From assembly GCA_004154925.1 (NCBI GenBank), contig QJNS01000131.1, positions 62,001 through 126,000 of the forward strand: a stretch of 64,000 nt of DNA, in the 5' to 3' direction. Of this stretch, positions 61,766-64,000 are shown one piece after another. Position 1 is the first letter of the stretch. Each line of letters starts with the position of its first letter. The notes under the pieces were generated by a model. The model saw only the letters and a program-made list of their open reading frames with translations, was not told the DNA's origin and ran no database searches. The position numbers and the translations under genes are program-made. The stretch comes from Monosporascus cannonballus (lineage: Eukaryota > Ascomycota > Sordariomycetes > Xylariales).

Positions 61766-64000
61766 CACCTAACGAGCGCGAACACGAACTCGGCCACGAT
61801 ACACATTCTGAAGTGCCTTCAGGGTCGACCTCACCTAAGATCCCAGTTGTGCACGGTGGAACGTTCGGGAGAACCGTTGACCAAGGCTCAGACGACTCGG
61901 GAGTGGCGGCACATGGTTTGGGCGACGATTCCGGATCTGAGAACGGTGATTGTAAACGTCTCGGCGCATCGCACAGACAACCGGACAGCCCCCCCCATTT
62001 TGACTCTTCACCTCAACTCACACTGCAAGATGGCATGCTCCCACGCGATCTTCCTCGAAAAACTACATTCTACGATGCAGTTGCTGAGAGACAGATGACG
62101 CAGACTGATGCCAAGCTGTTCTACCAGCGAAGCCAGTTGGACCAGTTAAAGACCGAAGGATTTCAGACGACCCCTCACGGCAGTCCTGCCATAGCCCCAA
62201 ACCCGAGTGTTGGGGCGGCGGCTGCTGGTCAGGGTCAGGGTCAGAGTACCGCTACTGCTACGGGTACTGGTAACTCGCACATGGCTCCGAGTGCCAGTTC
62301 CATCTCCTTGCCCTCGGCGGCCGCGAAGAGTTACAATTTCCCCGACATGTGGAACCACGGCAATCAAATTCAAATGTCTGAGCCGGTCCCTAGAACTGCC
62401 ACGAGACCGTCCTTGGGCGGTTATGCTAGTGGTCCAAGCCCCTCCGGCCGGCCCACTGAACGTTCTGGACGTGATGCACATGTCTCTAACGTACAGCCTG
62501 ATATGGGGCTTCCTGATGGAGCATCTGTTGGGCTCTCTGGTGCTTTCTACGACGGCGACCCCCATGTTACTGCTGAATTGAGCGCAATCTTCAAAAACAT
62601 CCAGAAGATCCTTGATATTCGTCACAAATACATACGCCTCTCGTTACAAAGGGACGGTGATAATCCCAAAGATGACCCCAGCTGGGATATATATCCGCCG
62701 CCACCCGAGCCGGCCTGGGGTGGGGCTTTTGCTAATCAAAATCATCCTGGGGCCAATACTGGAGAGAACAGCATGTCTAACAGCATCGTCTTGTCACCCC
62801 AACAACCCGGTACCCAGCTTACCACTGAGACTCCTGGCGGTGCTGATGCCGAGCCTAGGAGGACGGCTAGGAGACGCAAGCCTGGTCATGATATCGGTGA
62901 AGATTTCGACATGGCTGATTTGATGCCACTTCCGCAGGCCAGTGAATTCACTTTCCGTCTTGACGAGAATGGTGTCTTCCAAGTTTTCGAGAACGCCGAA
63001 GCGGACAAGGCTAATACCCCCGTGGTGGCTGTTCCCACTATCAAAGACTTCTATCTCGACCTAGAGGATATTCTAACAACCTCATCTGATGGACCTAGCA
63101 AGAGCTTTGCTTTTCGACGTCTTCAGTATCTCGAAGGAAAATTCAACCTCTATGCTCTTCTTAACGAGTACCAGGAAACAGCCGACAGCAAGAAGGTCCC
63201 CCATCGAGACTTCTACAACGTGAGGAAGGTTGATACGCATGTCCATCATTCTGCGTGTATGAATCAAAAGCACCTATTGCGATTCATCAAGAGCAAAATG
63301 AAGAAGTTCCCTAATGAGATAGTCCTCTTCCGGGACGGTAAGCATCTCACCCTTGCCGAGGTTTTCGAGAGTATCAATTTGACAGCGTACGATTTGAGTA
63401 TCGACACCCTAGACATGCATGTGAGCGGCCAGTACCCCCTTCATATTTGATTGTTCGCTGACTGCCCCCTAGGCTCACACTGACTCGTTTCACCGATTTG
63501 ACAAGTTTAATCTCAAGTATAACCCCATCGGGGAGTCTCGGCTACGGACAATTTTTCTGAAGACGGACAACCACATCAATGGTCGATACCTTGCTGAGAT
63601 CACAAAAGAAGTCATTTCCGATCTTGAGTCGAGCAAATACCAAATGGTAGAATGGCGAATTTCCATTTATGGGAGGTCCTTAGATGAATGGGATAAGCTG
63701 GCTGCCTGGGTGGTTGACAATAAGTTGTTTTCACACAATGTCCGCTGGCTAATTCAGATTCCACGTTTGTATGACGTATTCAAAGCCTCGGGGCTAATGG
63801 AGTCGTTTGAGCAAGTTGTCAAGAATGTCTTCCAGCCTCTTTTTGAGGTGACCAAGCATCCCGAGAGCCACCCCAAACTTCATATCTTTCTTCAAAGGGT
63901 CATAGGCTTTGACAGCGTGGATGACGAAAGCAAGGTTGAGCGCCGTCTCTTCAAAAAGTTCCCTGTGCCAAGGGACTGGAATTCAAAGCAAAACCCACCA
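61766..64000 (+). CDS. AMD1: AMP deaminase, 5' part (runs off the window)
   Basis: Zinc enzyme converting AMP to IMP and ammonia in purine nucleotide balance. The frame is open from 61738; a likely acceptor (TTACAG) puts the exon start at 61766, but no ATG fits, so the real 5' exon is uncertain. Exon to 63420, intron 63421-63472 (52 nt, GT-AG), then exon to the window end. The N-terminal about 240 residues are low-complexity (Ser, Gly, Gln, Pro), as in other fungal homologues. The conserved part starts near [20 protein letters not shown]. Family landmarks: [20 protein letters not shown] with the zinc-binding His-x-His at 63238-63246, [33 protein letters not shown], and across the intron [20 protein letters not shown], then [10 protein letters not shown]. 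The catalytic C-terminal half lies beyond the window. Confidence 0.93.

Noticed and set aside
62146..62625. 159-codon minus-strand frame opposite AMP deaminase
   Set aside because: Arg/Ser/Thr-rich antisense of the low-complexity N-terminal region.
1..64000. CRISPR arrays, tRNA, rRNA or telomeric repeats
   Set aside because: No regularly spaced short repeats with unique spacers, no tRNA-like cloverleaf, rRNA core or TTAGGG arrays were seen. The tandem units at 24974 and 31263 are contiguous and belong to an LTR.

Overview
The window comes from a filamentous ascomycete (Pezizomycotina, probably a Sordariomycete). The right end carries short-intron fungal genes of normal base composition. Most of the first 55 kb is very AT-rich repeat DNA with the marks of repeat-induced point mutation (RIP): CpA/TpG is depleted, TpA is in excess, CpG is kept, and every transposon reading frame is broken by TAA/TAG. 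No intact transposon gene remains.

Layout. Positions 1-18045 hold a three-level nest of Ty3/gypsy elements. Element G (+) starts before the window and is split by element A (-, 5203-17343), which is itself split by element B (+, 6879-12491). A mutated pogo/Fot1-like relic follows (about 18.05-19.93 kb). Positions 19930-40886 are a second nest: C (-) contains E (+, 21701-35804), which contains D (-, 24749-31432). LTR pairs and 5-bp target duplications were found by eye for A (TTAAA), B (TTGGC), C (TAAAT), D (CGTAT) and E (TTATT). G, A, C, D and a further element F have related LTRs of about 380-400 bp. B (190-bp LTRs) and E (206-bp LTRs) are two other families. Another pogo/Fot1-like relic lies at 40.9-42.5 kb.

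At 42.66-44.1 kb sits an isolated island of normal GC with one uninterrupted 369-codon frame on the minus strand, of unknown function. From 44.16 to 55.5 kb the DNA is again RIP-mutated. It holds a repeat-rich block with inverted symmetry (45.7-52.1 kb) around a pogo/Fot1-like transposase pseudogene, and then a 5'-truncated gypsy element F whose 3' LTR ends at 55498, the edge of the gene-rich segment.

Positions 55.5-64 kb hold three housekeeping genes on the plus strand: the B (B55/Cdc55) regulatory subunit of protein phosphatase 2A (six exons), a Yea4-type UDP-N-acetylglucosamine transporter (five exons, two of them micro-exons, and one GC-AG intron), and the 5' part of AMP deaminase, which runs off the window. 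They act in separate processes (phosphatase targeting, nucleotide-sugar import for cell-wall and glycan synthesis, and purine nucleotide balance) and show no sign of being a cluster. I found no convincing new defence, biosynthetic or RNA-guided system. The notable biology is genome architecture: stacked transposons, RIP and its sharp border, the spared gene island, and the inverted-repeat block.
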